Shown one piece after another: positions 1 through 8,721 of a DNA stretch of 23,159 nucleotides. Location of the stretch: NCBI GenBank assembly GCA_035267045.1, contig DATFMH010000215.1, positions 1-23,159 on the forward strand, written 5' to 3'. How positions within the stretch are numbered: position 1 is the first letter of the stretch; every line of letters begins with the position of its first letter. Below the pieces are notes generated by a model. The model was not told where the DNA came from. It worked only from the letters and a program-made list of their open reading frames with translations, and searched no databases. The position numbers and the translations under genes are program-made. The DNA is from DATFMH01 sp035267045. Its GTDB lineage: Bacteria; Bacteroidota; Rhodothermia; Balneolales; DATFMH01.

Positions 1-46
1 CTCAACAAATTATAAAGTAATAAGGAAAGAGTAATTGTTATAAAAT

Positions 47-544
47 TCAGGAGCCCAATTCTTTTAGGGCATTACCAGTAACCCGGTAAACCGTCCAATC
101 GTTCATCGGGTTTGCTCCCAGACTTTTATAGAATTGAATAGAAGGCTCATTCCAGTTTAAAACGGCCCATTCCATACGTCCGCATTTTTTTTGGGTGGCT
201 ATTTTGGCAAGATGTTTAAGAAGTGCTTTTCCAAAGCCATTACCACGCATTTGCTTGCGAACATAAAGATCTTCCAGATACAGACCCGGACGGCCTAAAA
301 ATGTAGAGAAATTGTAAAAATACAAGGCAAAACCTACCGGTTTATTTTGGTAATAAGCGATGACAACTTCAGCAGATTTTTTTTCACCAAATAAGTGTTC
401 CTTTAGCAATTTTTCGTTTGCAACTACATCATCTGACATCTTTTCATATTCAGCCAGTTCTTTGATGAAGGTTAGAATTGTAGGAATTTCCGATAAGGTT
501 CCTTCCCGGATTTCAAAATCCGGTGATAATGATTTATCACTCAT
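47..544 (-). CDS. GNAT family N-acetyltransferase, SSAT/diamine acetyltransferase-like
   Basis: A 165-residue single-domain GNAT protein, predicted to move acetyl from acetyl-CoA to an amine in the cytoplasm. The acetyl-CoA pyrophosphate loop is QMRGNGFG (residues 98-105), preceded by the beta-4 strand LYLEDLYV (88-95). The C-terminal segment NWNEPSIQFYKSLGA (130-144) carries the tyrosine (Y139) that matches the general acid of spermidine/spermine N1-acetyltransferases. The closing motif NDWTVYRV is also typical of that subgroup. Length is normal for the family. Polyamine or another small amine is the likely substrate, but thialysine-type substrates are equally possible. It lies 37 bp downstream of the exonuclease gene on the same strand and may be cotranscribed. 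No strong RBS is seen before the ATG. Confidence 0.88.
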   Translation of the reverse strand: MSDKSLSPDFEIREGTLSEIPTILTFIKELAEYEKMSDDVVANEKLLKEHLFGEKKSAEVVIAYYQNKPVGFALYFYNFSTFLGRPGLYLEDLYVRKQMRGNGFGKALLKHLAKIATQKKCGRMEWAVLNWNEPSIQFYKSLGANPMNDWTVYRVTGNALKELGS

Positions 545-581
545 AAGTGTTTAAATGCTTTATCAATTATTGTAGTTGTTA

Positions 582-1172
582 TCAAGCTATCAGGTTGGCG
601 TATTTCATCTGCAGGTATACTTCACGGCTTGCCCATGCATCTGTAGCTGCATAAGTAATCTGACCATCAGAGAGCTGATTTTTGTGCCAGGGCGATACAC
701 GGTTGGTCTTGGATATCCTGAAACCCAGGAACATAGCCGTCAGATTTCGTAATCCTTTATTTTGCAAATTCAAATAATCGGCAATTTTATTCAGGTCCTC
801 AAAGTTTGTAGGGTGAAATTTTGATATTTTTTTCAGGTCTTTAAGATCATCGCGTATAGCAACACCCACTTTGGTTATAGACGGGTTCGACAGTAAATCC
901 TGTAGACGTTCCGGAAAACCTATGTGAGTTAATCGGAAAAGATAAACGGCTTTTTCCCCGGCGAGTTGAACAAGGGACGTGGGATATCGAATTCCTTTTT
1001 TGAAAGAAGGCCTTGTTTCTGTATCAAAACCCAGAAGGGTTTCATCTTCAAGTTCATAATAGGCTTTTTCTTCTTCTTTTTTACTGGTGATAATATGAAT
1101 GTCACCTTCAAAACGGCCTAATGGTAAAGTGTTAATTTCTTCTTTGGTAATAGCTTGCAGATAATCTTCCAA
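582..1172 (-). CDS. 3'-5' exonuclease domain protein (DEDDy, RNase D/WRN-like)
   Basis: A 196-residue protein made almost wholly of one DEDDy-type 3'-5' exonuclease domain. Exo I is FDTET with D50 and E52. Exo II is in VGVAIRDDLKDL with D109. Exo III is YAATD with Y174 and D178, which puts it in the DEDDy rather than DEDDh class. These residues would bind the two metal ions for hydrolysis of RNA or DNA 3' ends. It lacks the HRDC domain of full-length RNase D, so it matches the small stand-alone 'ribonuclease D / exonuclease domain-containing' proteins common in Bacteroidetes-like genomes. The natural substrate is not predictable from sequence. It is followed on the same strand by the acetyltransferase gene. 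Confidence 0.88.
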   Translation of the reverse strand: MEDYLQAITKEEINTLPLGRFEGDIHIITSKKEEEKAYYELEDETLLGFDTETRPSFKKGIRYPTSLVQLAGEKAVYLFRLTHIGFPERLQDLLSNPSITKVGVAIRDDLKDLKKISKFHPTNFEDLNKIADYLNLQNKGLRNLTAMFLGFRISKTNRVSPWHKNQLSDGQITYAATDAWASREVYLQMKYANLIA

Positions 1173-1322
1173 AATTAAAATCTGTATAGATGATTAAAGA
1201 TCAGTTCAAAAACTGTGACAAGTTACTCAATTACTGGGAAAAATGGGAATTTTGAATGTGAGCGTACCAAAAAAAATCTTAATGATAGGTTGGTAAGAGC
1301 ATAAGTTACATTTAAAGAGTTG

Positions 1323-1649
1323 CTAATTATTTAACTCTTCTTTTAAAAATTCATATAGTGATTGATGTAAATCGTCCGGATCAATATCGCCCTTCCCGGT
1401 TAATTCTGAAATTTCTTCCTGTTCGAAAATTTCTAAAATTCCATATTGTTCGAGTAACTCTTCATATTTTTCATCCTTTATATCTTCGGATAAAGATGAG
1501 TTGTCCAGTGTAGTTAATTGGTTAATGAATTCTTCAGAATTAAAAACTTCACTGTATTTTTTGGGGAGTAATATGAATAATAATATCTGCTCATCATCAT
1601 TAAATTTCCACCCAACTATTTTTAAATCGGTATTTTCAAAAGGTATCAT
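1323..1649 (-). CDS. Small acidic hypothetical protein
   Basis: A 108-residue ORF rich in Glu and Asp with no signal peptide or membrane segment. I do not recognise the family. The N-terminal 30 residues look like a beta hairpin (KIVGWKFNDDEQILLFILLP). The rest is likely helical and strongly acidic, ending in LYEFLKEELNN. AGGA sits almost directly before the ATG, too close for an ideal ribosome binding site. Composition and length favour a real gene over chance, but there is no functional clue from neighbours. It is separated from the exonuclease gene by 150 bp in which I see nothing clear. Confidence 0.6.
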   Translation of the reverse strand: MIPFENTDLKIVGWKFNDDEQILLFILLPKKYSEVFNSEEFINQLTTLDNSSLSEDIKDEKYEELLEQYGILEIFEQEEISELTGKGDIDPDDLHQSLYEFLKEELNN

Positions 1650-2143
1650 GTCCTATATAGACCAGTTAATAAATGTTGTTAATTAACTAATACAATTAAT
1701 CAATATTTTTTAATGGTAATGCTTCAAATATATCTAATTATTCTACACAAGCCTTACATATGCTGTAATAGATTACATACTTATTATTAAAATATTACAC
1801 ACATTCCATATTAAATCATATGTAATGTATATACATTTTTGTATTATTAGGTCACTTTTATAATTATAGAAGACCATGCCAAAGCGCTCTTTTGACCAAT
1901 ATCTGCATATTCATGACTTCGGAATCCTCGAATATGGTTAATATGCTGCGGTTTTGAAGTCGTTCAGGCTATGATATTGAACAAAATCACTGGTTGTGCT
2001 AAGTCTTCTTATATGAGATAATTTTTAATTTCAAATTTATATGATTTCGTATAAGAATGCGTCTTCTACATAAATTATAGTTCATTGTGGGTAAAATGAA
2101 ATAAAAGACAGATTATTGATCACTAATTATACACGGCTATTAA
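1650..2143. other. Long AT-rich intergenic region
   Basis: About 490 bp between the divergently oriented acidic orphan and the lipoprotein gene. It is very AT-rich and holds a perfect 14-bp palindrome (listed separately) and a 21-codon ATG ORF at 1876-1941 that I do not consider supported. The promoters of both flanking genes should be here, but I cannot place -10/-35 elements with confidence. Confidence 0.5.
1824..1837. promoter_or_regulatory. Perfect palindrome, candidate operator
   Basis: AATGTATATACATT reads the same on both strands (7-bp half sites, no spacer). It lies in the divergent intergenic region about 310 bp before the lipoprotein gene and 175 bp before the acidic orphan. It could be a dimeric regulator site. 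In AT-rich DNA a palindrome of this length can also occur by chance. Confidence 0.3.
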
Positions 2144-3496
2144 ATGGGAAAAAAAGTAATTCATTCTATAACGAGTGGAATCGTGTTGCTATTTCTAATC
2201 ATAGGATTATTTGGCTGTGAAATGCCACATAGTCCTGATTTTGGCATAACACAATCGCTCGACATTCCTCTTTTTCAGAAAAAGGTTGATTTTCTTGGAG
2301 GGCCCGATGCTCTCGTTGATACCACAAAAAATAACTTAAATAATTTTTTGTCTGTAGATAGTACGGGCTTAGTGAAATTGAGTACGCGTACAGATTTTAC
2401 CAGTTCGGTAAGTGTTAGTACTTCGGGTTCCGGATTACCGAAAACGGTTGGAAGCAGTACATCCGGTTATTCGGTCGTTATAAACCTAAATTATGACGAC
2501 ACCACAAACGGTATCAATATACTGGATCTTTATGATAATGCGGAAGCAAAAATAGTCAAGATCAGTAACTTGAAGTATTTTTCTAAACGTATGGGTAACT
2601 TCTCACTTAATAATGCCCAAATGAATCTCTATTACCGAACCAATATTACCGGCGGTAATAAGGTATATGCCGGGATTGTTGGTAATGATCCAAATGGCAA
2701 CAGCGTGTTTTTTATGCCCAAAACCGGGTCAAAGTACACTGTCACCGGAAGTCCTGTAAACGGATTGGATGCTCACGGTCAGGCTCTTCCGGACAACCAA
2801 TTGATGACTTTTGGAATAACAGCTGATTCAACCAGGACGGATACATTATTCGGTAGCCTCAAGTTTAATTCAAATAATTCGAATATAGGAGATTTCATAA
2901 GTAATCTTCCTACCGAGGTTCGATTTATTGGTAAAGCGATACTGGTATTTAGCGGTATTCCTACGACACCGCCTAACAATTTCTTTTTCGATACGGCCAT
3001 CGGCCTGGATATACCCTTAGATATCGCCACCCCATCTCAACCGGCTACATATGTTGATACGGTGTCTGCAGACTTGTCGAGCTTGCCATCCGGTCAGGGT
3101 GATACCCGGTTATCAAGCGCCTCAATAATGATGCATTATACAAATGGTTTACCCCTTGCCGCTAACCTGCAATTAACTTTTCTTGATCAGAACATGAATC
3201 CGGTTACGACTGTCCCGGATACAGCAGCGGGTGCTGCACCAATTGTTTTAAAAGCAGCTGATGTCGACCCTCAAACACATTTTGTAAGTATTCCAAATAA
3301 AAATGTCTTACAAATTAGTTTTTCGAGAAATCAATTGGATACACTGCATACAGCACGATATGTGCGATTATATGCTAAGTTGAATACAACGAATAATGGT
3401 TCTGTAAGAATTCAAGCTTCAGATTTCTTACAAATGAAAATGAGCGGAAATTTCAATATTCAGTCGAAAGTCGGGGGTAAGACTAATGGAAATTGA
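2144..3496 (+). CDS. Predicted outer-membrane/periplasmic lipoprotein of unknown function
   Basis: A 450-residue protein that starts with a classic lipoprotein signal: basic MGKK, a hydrophobic core to residue 22, then lipobox LFGC with the lipidated Cys at position 25. The mature part is rich in Ser, Thr and Asn and in beta-type segments (for example TARYVRLYAKL near residue 410), as in surface or periplasmic beta-sandwich proteins. I do not recognise a named family. Its stop overlaps the start of the following outer-membrane barrel gene, so the two are almost certainly one transcript and may act together at the outer membrane. The next residue after Cys is Glu rather than the Asp that marks inner-membrane retention in E. 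coli, which is compatible with outer-membrane sorting. Confidence 0.8.
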   Translation: MGKKVIHSITSGIVLLFLIIGLFGCEMPHSPDFGITQSLDIPLFQKKVDFLGGPDALVDTTKNNLNNFLSVDSTGLVKLSTRTDFTSSVSVSTSGSGLPKTVGSSTSGYSVVINLNYDDTTNGINILDLYDNAEAKIVKISNLKYFSKRMGNFSLNNAQMNLYYRTNITGGNKVYAGIVGNDPNGNSVFFMPKTGSKYTVTGSPVNGLDAHGQALPDNQLMTFGITADSTRTDTLFGSLKFNSNNSNIGDFISNLPTEVRFIGKAILVFSGIPTTPPNNFFFDTAIGLDIPLDIATPSQPATYVDTVSADLSSLPSGQGDTRLSSASIMMHYTNGLPLAANLQLTFLDQNMNPVTTVPDTAAGAAPIVLKAADVDPQTHFVSIPNKNVLQISFSRNQLDTLHTARYVRLYAKLNTTNNGSVRIQASDFLQMKMSGNFNIQSKVGGKTNGN

Positions 3497-5024
3497 AATG
3501 ACTTCTATCAAAAAGATATTACTATTTGTGGTTGCATTTTGGGGTATTTGCGGCCTAAGTAATTATTCCTATGCCCAATCTACCTATCTCTCGGCTCGTA
3601 ATTTAGGTTTAGGAGGTGGGGGAGCAGCATATATGAGTGGGTACCATGCATCATTCATTAATCCGGCTAATCTGGGATTGTTTAATGGTAAAAATCAATT
3701 CATGATAGGTTTGCCGGGCGAATTAACCATAGCCTCCGGTGGCCCTTTGATGAATATTGCCGTCTATAATAAATACTTTACACATGGATATCAGCTAAAT
3801 AACAGTCAGGTAGATGCTGCTGTTAATGAGTGGTTTGGGAAATCAGGTGCCGATTCAAGAACGCTCGGGTTCAATGTGAATGTCTTGCCACTGGCCTTTG
3901 TACATAAAACCCGGATCGGGACTTTTGGCGCGGCATTGAGATTCCGGACTTTGGGTGATGTATCTGTCAGCAGGGGATTGGCCGAATTTATGCTGAGAGG
4001 ACTAGATCAGTCTTACTTTTCTCAGGCAAGACCGGTCAATTTCAGTAATGAAGTATATTCTACGGCGGAAGTGAGTTTATCCTATGCAACAAGTTTTGCA
4101 TTAGGTACTAATCAAAGAATCTATTTGGGTATTTCTCCAAAGATCATCAAAGGGCTCACATACTTTAAATCGGATTTCCAATCCAATCTGAAAATGTCTG
4201 GTGATACATTGATACAACATCAATTCCATTATGATATATACACTGTTGGTGATTTGACTAATGGATTCCAAAAATTTTATAATCAAAGGCAGAACCCGAA
4301 TAAGGATCCCTCGTTCAGCGATATTAATATGAGTTCCATGGGTAAAGGAGGTATTAAAGGATCAGGCATGGGGCTGGATATGGGTGTGAGTTATGTCCTC
4401 TCATTTGACGGTTCCATCAATGGTCAGGCCAATAATTATAATAATGAATTACCCCGCCATGCACTGACACTTTCGGCATCGGTCACAGATCTTGGCAGTG
4501 TAAATTTTAAGAAAAATGCTCAACGATTTAGTGCGGATAATACATTCAATTGGAATGGTTTAAAACCCAATTATCAACAAATCGATGCCAAACACGACAG
4601 CAGCTTCAGTAACTATTTGAATTATGTGGCGCAGGATAGCATTGCCCGCAATATTTACGGAGCATTTAGTCCTGATAATATCGGCAGTATTCATGCCAGT
4701 TTACCTACGATGATTCATCTTGGAGCCTATTTAAAATATGGACAATTGGGTGTTATGCTTGATTATGCCGAGGGAATGAACAAAATTGGAATGAATTCAA
4801 CCAACTCATCAATATCAACCGGTGTTGAATACAAACTATTTAATTTTATACCTCTGCGGTTAGGTTATCGAACGGGCGGTAAATCGAGTAATAGTTTTAG
4901 TTTAGGAACCGGAATTGAATTTAGAAACTTTCAACTCGAAGCCGGTATAATGACTGTTAAAGATTCTCATTCGAGAGGATATAATGTAACAACAGCCATT
5001 AGTTCTCTGTTGTTATTCTTTTAG
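3486..5024 (+). CDS. Outer-membrane beta-barrel protein, DUF5723/PorV-FadL-like
   Basis: A 512-residue protein with a signal peptide (cleavage probably after residue 30, near SYAQ). The mature N-terminus has the family signature LSARNLGLGGGGAAYMSG followed by FINPANLGL (about residues 35-64). This 'ARxLGxGGA...NPAxL' pattern is typical of FadL/PorV-type barrels and of the DUF5723 family in the Bacteroidetes group. The C-terminus ends in aromatic Phe (SSLLLFF), as expected for BAM-inserted barrels. The first ATG overlaps the upstream lipoprotein gene by 11 bp. A second in-frame ATG at 3498, just after the upstream stop, gives a more standard signal peptide (MTSIKK) and is an equally good start. 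Substrate unknown. A strong terminator follows. Confidence 0.82.
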   Translation: MEIEMTSIKKILLFVVAFWGICGLSNYSYAQSTYLSARNLGLGGGGAAYMSGYHASFINPANLGLFNGKNQFMIGLPGELTIASGGPLMNIAVYNKYFTHGYQLNNSQVDAAVNEWFGKSGADSRTLGFNVNVLPLAFVHKTRIGTFGAALRFRTLGDVSVSRGLAEFMLRGLDQSYFSQARPVNFSNEVYSTAEVSLSYATSFALGTNQRIYLGISPKIIKGLTYFKSDFQSNLKMSGDTLIQHQFHYDIYTVGDLTNGFQKFYNQRQNPNKDPSFSDINMSSMGKGGIKGSGMGLDMGVSYVLSFDGSINGQANNYNNELPRHALTLSASVTDLGSVNFKKNAQRFSADNTFNWNGLKPNYQQIDAKHDSSFSNYLNYVAQDSIARNIYGAFSPDNIGSIHASLPTMIHLGAYLKYGQLGVMLDYAEGMNKIGMNSTNSSISTGVEYKLFNFIPLRLGYRTGGKSSNSFSLGTGIEFRNFQLEAGIMTVKDSHSRGYNVTTAISSLLLFF

Positions 5025-5049
5025 TATACTTAAGTTCTTAATTTAAAAG

Positions 5050-5078
5050 GCCTCTGGAGTTGTTCCAGGGGCTTTTTT
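5050..5078 (+). terminator. Rho-independent terminator after the barrel gene
   Basis: A 9-bp stem (GCCTCTGGA paired with TCCAGGGGC, one T-G wobble) with a 5-nt loop is followed by six T. It starts 25 bp after the barrel gene stop and closes the lipoprotein-barrel transcript. Confidence 0.85.
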
Positions 5079-5147
5079 ATTAGTCCGGATTTATACAGGA
5101 CTGAAATATCAGCGAACCTATTTCTCATAACACACAATTGTCAATAG

Positions 5148-6221
5148 TCAACTGTCATTTTCAGAATGTTGTCCCAATAAGGGAATGGTGTCTCCTAATA
5201 TATCCTCAATGTATACTGTCTGTATGACGACAATAACCATCACTGTAAAAGGGGTTGCCATGACCAGTCCAATACCTCCGGCAACTATACCTAAAATAAT
5301 TTGAGTCGCGATAGTTAATACTGGCGGGAGTGAGACGGCACGTAATTGTATCAGTGGTGTTATCAAATAGCTTTCGATCAATTGTATTCCGGTATATAGT
5401 AACGCAACGTATAATGCCATGGCGGGACTTATCGACAGGGCAATTAATATTGCCGGGGTAGCTGACAAAATGGGACCCAGATAAGGTATAAAAGTCATAA
5501 GTGCTGCTAATGTTGCCAATGAAAAAGCAAGTGGAACATCTAAAAGCCAAAGGCCTATCAAGGTAAAAATACCTATGGAAATCATAGATAAAATTCGACC
5601 AATTATATACCAGCGTAACGCATGTTCAACGGAAATGATAATTTCTTTCATACGCTTTCTGTATGAAATAGGAACAAGCCTGATGAAACCGTCGACATAC
5701 TGTTTGGGCTCGTAAGCGGTATATAGGCCTACAAAGAGTACGATTAACAAGTTGATAAGTAAACTGAGCGTACTCGAAAAAATACCGGTTATTCTGGCGA
5801 GGATATTGAGTTTTTGTGTTTCCTCAAACGATTTAGCAGCCTCTGAAATTATTTTTTTCCCGATATCAAATTTTCGAATCTCATCCAATAGGTGGTTCAG
5901 TGAGTTTAGTGTGCTGTCACTCAATACGTTTATTTGACGTGCCACATGGGGGCCGAAATACCAAAACCCAAATATTAAACTGCTAAAACCGAGCAAAATC
6001 GTGACAGTAAGCCATAGTTTATTGGAAAAAGGCAAATACCCGGAAATATATTGGCTAATACCTCTTAATGTGATAGCCAACAGGATACCTGCAAATATCA
6101 ATAAAATTACATCGAGAGAATACCATGTAATAATAGTTATTGCCGCTGTAAGTAAAAGAATACCAATAACTATTAGGGTTCTGAGGGAAAAATCCTTCAG
6201 AGAATTATTTTTTTGTTCCAT
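5148..6221 (-). CDS. AI-2E family transporter (PerM/TqsA-like permease)
   Basis: A 357-residue polytopic inner-membrane protein with the AI-2E/PerM family layout. Two N-terminal membrane segments fall at about 14-34 and 36-52, with a third at about 70-90. A soluble amphipathic stretch (about 92-140) comes next, then further segments through residue 335. Family motifs are visible: FIPYLGPILSATPAILIAL (244-262) and ESYLITPLIQLRAVSLPP (283-300). Characterised members include TqsA (autoinducer-2 export) and sodium/proton antiporters, so the substrate here cannot be assigned. It lies tail to tail with the barrel gene. Expression is probably from its own promoter in 6222-6496, which it shares divergently with the Lrp-type regulator. 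Confidence 0.88.
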   Translation of the reverse strand: MEQKNNSLKDFSLRTLIVIGILLLTAAITIITWYSLDVILLIFAGILLAITLRGISQYISGYLPFSNKLWLTVTILLGFSSLIFGFWYFGPHVARQINVLSDSTLNSLNHLLDEIRKFDIGKKIISEAAKSFEETQKLNILARITGIFSSTLSLLINLLIVLFVGLYTAYEPKQYVDGFIRLVPISYRKRMKEIIISVEHALRWYIIGRILSMISIGIFTLIGLWLLDVPLAFSLATLAALMTFIPYLGPILSATPAILIALSISPAMALYVALLYTGIQLIESYLITPLIQLRAVSLPPVLTIATQIILGIVAGGIGLVMATPFTVMVIVVIQTVYIEDILGDTIPLLGQHSENDS

Positions 6222-6451
6222 TCACTAATCCTTTAACGGGCATTTAGTTATTCTAATCTTACAAACGAGATGTAATATCAAACGGTTCCATTGAGATTAA
6301 GAAATAATATGGCTTGTAAGTGAAAGGCTAAGTGTAGCATAAAAATGTTGCCTGACAATATTTTAAAAAAGATAGATACACTATAAAAATATTATTAAAT
6401 AGAATAATAAACTTATTTATATTGATTATATAGGTTATTATTATAAATATA

Positions 6452-6469
6452 TATACTGTATATAGTATA
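6452..6469. promoter_or_regulatory. Inverted repeat before the Lrp-type gene, candidate autoregulatory site
   Basis: TATACT and AGTATA form 6-bp arms around a 6-bp AT-rich centre, 28 bp before the start codon of the Lrp/AsnC-type gene. Lrp-family proteins usually bind imperfect AT-rich palindromes of about 15 bp and control themselves and adjacent genes. That makes this a plausible operator, but the region is extremely AT-rich and chance is not excluded. Confidence 0.4.
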
Positions 6470-6496
6470 AAATACTTTTGTTTAATCTTTTTAATT

Positions 6497-6982
6497 ATGC
6501 CTGAGATGAAATTAGATGTTATCGACAAAAAGATATTAGACATTCTACAGGAGAATGGGCGTTTATCAAACAATGAGCTGGCCAGGAGAATAGGATTGAC
6601 TGCTACGCCTACATTGGAGCGTGTACGCAGGCTGGAGCGCGATGGTATTATTAAAGGATACAGGACTATTGTTGATGAAGAGAAAATAGGAAAAGGTCTT
6701 ACCGTTTTTGTCTCCATTTCTTTGGCGATGCATAAACTTCAGGCTGTTGAAGAGTTTTGTGATGAAGTGGACAAAATGCCGGAAGTACTTGCTTGCTATC
6801 ATACAACCGGTGAGGCTGATTTCCTTTTGAAAGTTGTTGTAAGCGATACGGCGGATTATGAATATGTGATGTGGCAGAAACTGACCAGGTTGCCCGGAGT
6901 GCAGCATATACATTCCATGGTTGTTCTATCAACCAGAAAAGACGAAACTAAGATACCAATTGATATGGGAGACGAATCATGA
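6497..6982 (+). CDS. Lrp/AsnC family transcriptional regulator (MdeR-like)
   Basis: A 161-residue protein with the complete Lrp/AsnC architecture. An N-terminal winged helix-turn-helix begins LDVIDKKILDILQENGRLSN and continues to about residue 60. The C-terminal RAM effector-binding domain follows (about 68-145), with the typical turn CYHTTGEADFLLKVV at 102-116. Its last codons overlap the start of the methionine gamma-lyase-like gene (ATGA), so the two are translationally coupled. In Pseudomonas putida an Lrp-type regulator, MdeR, controls the methionine gamma-lyase gene mdeA. By analogy this protein probably senses an amino acid and controls the downstream gene. A palindrome at 6452-6469 could be its own operator. 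Effector identity is inference. Confidence 0.9.
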   Translation: MPEMKLDVIDKKILDILQENGRLSNNELARRIGLTATPTLERVRRLERDGIIKGYRTIVDEEKIGKGLTVFVSISLAMHKLQAVEEFCDEVDKMPEVLACYHTTGEADFLLKVVVSDTADYEYVMWQKLTRLPGVQHIHSMVVLSTRKDETKIPIDMGDES

Positions 6983-8214
6983 AAGATGAGATGCTGAAAG
7001 AGAAAAAGTTAGATTTAAACAGCCAGCTGGCTCATGTCGGACATCCGGCCAGGAAGGATCCGTACGGATCGCACTTAATGCCTATCTATCAATCATCCAC
7101 ATTTGTTTTTGATAATGTCGAAGCCGGAAGCAAATTGTTTGCCGGTGAAGAGGGTGGGGCAAGTCATACCTACACAAGGATTGCTAATCCGAATATTGAT
7201 TCGCTTGAAGAGGCATTAGCAATGTTGGAAAGCCAGGATTTTGACGATCCATCTGAGAGCAGAGCATTGATTTTCGGAAGCGGAATGGCTGCTATCACAG
7301 CGGGTATTCTCGGATTGGCTCACGGTCGCCATATGATTGCACAGAAAACATTATATGGATGCACAAGTGAGTTTCTCTCAGAACAAGCCTCGGAATTGGG
7401 CATTGAAGTAACTTACGTTGATGGGAAAAATACAGAAGAAGTGATCTCCGTTTTGAAAAAAAGACCGGATACATCACTTGTTTACCTGGAGAGTATGGCC
7501 AACCCAACACTTGAAATTGTTGATATCCCAATAATTGTTCGGGCGGCTCATGGAATAGGTGCAAAAGTGATGGTGGATAATACGTTTGCAACACCGTATC
7601 ATTTGCGCCCGTTAACATATGGAGCAGATGTTGTGGCTCATTCAACAACTAAATATCTGAGCGGACATGGCACGACCATAGGAGGAGTGCTTGTATCCCG
7701 CGATCCCGTTATCCTAAATGAATCGGTTATGCTTTGGAGAAAAAATATTGGTGGTATAGCCGGACCCTTTGATGCATGGCTGACATTATTGGGACTTAAG
7801 ACTTTTGCTCTAAGGATGAAACGTCATTCCGAAAATGCACAAATAATTGCTGAACATCTGGAACGTCATCCGGCTGTAGAAAAAGTCTTTTATCCGGGTT
7901 TGGAGTCATTTCCTCAACATTCACTAGCCCAATCATTATTGAAGAATGGTTATGGAGGTGTTATTGCATTCGAAATGAAGGGCGGATATGATGCCGGTGT
8001 TCACCTCATGAATAACGTCGAATTATGTAGCCTTGCTGTAAGTCTTGGACATGTGGATACATTAATAGAGCATCCCGCTTCCATGACTCATAAAGCCGTA
8101 AGGCCGGAAATAAGAGAACAAGCCGGTATAACTGATGGATTGGTCAGGCTTGCGGTTGGAATTGAAGAACCAGTGGATATAATCAACGATTTGAAACAGG
8201 CAATGATATTATAG
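6979..8214 (+). CDS. mdeA: PLP-dependent trans-sulfuration family enzyme, probable methionine gamma-lyase
   Basis: A 411-residue Cys/Met-metabolism PLP enzyme. Cofactor residues visible: Y65 and R67 in YTRIANP (phosphate contact from the partner subunit), SGM at 101-103, Y126 stacking on PLP, D200 in MVDNTFATP, and the Schiff-base lysine K225 in HSTTKYLSGHG. TLYGCT (124-129) puts a cysteine (C128) where methionine gamma-lyases have their characteristic active-site Cys. K255 in WRKNIGG sits where P. putida MGL has Lys240, although the neighbouring Asp of that enzyme is Asn here. Predicted reaction: L-methionine to methanethiol, 2-oxobutanoate and ammonia. Cystathionine gamma-lyase or O-acetylhomoserine-type activity cannot be excluded. 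Coupling to an Lrp-type regulator supports a catabolic role. Confidence 0.82.
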   Translation: MKDEMLKEKKLDLNSQLAHVGHPARKDPYGSHLMPIYQSSTFVFDNVEAGSKLFAGEEGGASHTYTRIANPNIDSLEEALAMLESQDFDDPSESRALIFGSGMAAITAGILGLAHGRHMIAQKTLYGCTSEFLSEQASELGIEVTYVDGKNTEEVISVLKKRPDTSLVYLESMANPTLEIVDIPIIVRAAHGIGAKVMVDNTFATPYHLRPLTYGADVVAHSTTKYLSGHGTTIGGVLVSRDPVILNESVMLWRKNIGGIAGPFDAWLTLLGLKTFALRMKRHSENAQIIAEHLERHPAVEKVFYPGLESFPQHSLAQSLLKNGYGGVIAFEMKGGYDAGVHLMNNVELCSLAVSLGHVDTLIEHPASMTHKAVRPEIREQAGITDGLVRLAVGIEEPVDIINDLKQAMIL

Positions 8215-8286
8215 TTGTAAGTTTTGATCAACAGGTGTAGGTCATATGAACTTGTTTAACTTTGAAATGAATAGAGGTTATTATAA

Positions 8287-8670
8287 ATGTTAAAAGTTGA
8301 TCACCTGGATCATTTGGTATTGACGGTAGCTGATATCGAGGAAACCTGTGAATTTTATGAACGGGTTATGGGGATGGAGATCGTCATATTTGGAACTGGT
8401 CGAAGGGCCATGCATTTTGGTGATCAAAAAATAAATATTCATGAGGCAGGCAGAGAATATGAACCAAAGGCCAATTCACCCACCCCCGGTTCGGCTGATC
8501 TGTGTTTTATCGTCAATATACCGATTAAAGAAGTATTAGAACATCTGCAGAAAGCAAAAGTTCCGGTTATAGAAGGTCCCGTTGAACGCACAGGCGCTGC
8601 AGGACCCGTTATATCTGTTTACTTTCGTGATCCTGATCAGAACTTGATAGAAGTCTCTAACTACAAATAA
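8287..8670 (+). CDS. VOC family protein, GLOD5-like
   Basis: A 127-residue vicinal oxygen chelate protein with two beta-alpha-beta-beta-beta modules. Likely metal ligands are H9 (LDHLVLTV), H52 (KINIHEAG) and E122 (NLIEVSNY). The second module begins GSADLCFIV with Asp where many glyoxalases have a ligand His. The overall pattern (YERVMGME, HEAGREYEPKA, EGPVERTGAAGP, SVYFRDPDQNLIEVSNY) matches the 'glyoxalase domain-containing protein 5' or VOC virulence-protein group, whose substrate is not known. It begins 72 bp after the methionine gamma-lyase-like gene on the same strand and could be cotranscribed. No terminator is visible between them. It converges on the DsbA-like gene with a 51-bp gap that holds no clear hairpin. 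Confidence 0.87.
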   Translation: MLKVDHLDHLVLTVADIEETCEFYERVMGMEIVIFGTGRRAMHFGDQKINIHEAGREYEPKANSPTPGSADLCFIVNIPIKEVLEHLQKAKVPVIEGPVERTGAAGPVISVYFRDPDQNLIEVSNYK

Positions 8671-8721
8671 TAATCCGGATATCAGGTTACTATTTCAAAG
8701 TAAAGTTGTAGTTTATATACA

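Noticed and set aside
1876..1941. 21-codon ORF (MPKRSFDQYLHIHDFGILEYG)
   Set aside because: No RBS, no recognised similarity and too short to separate from chance.
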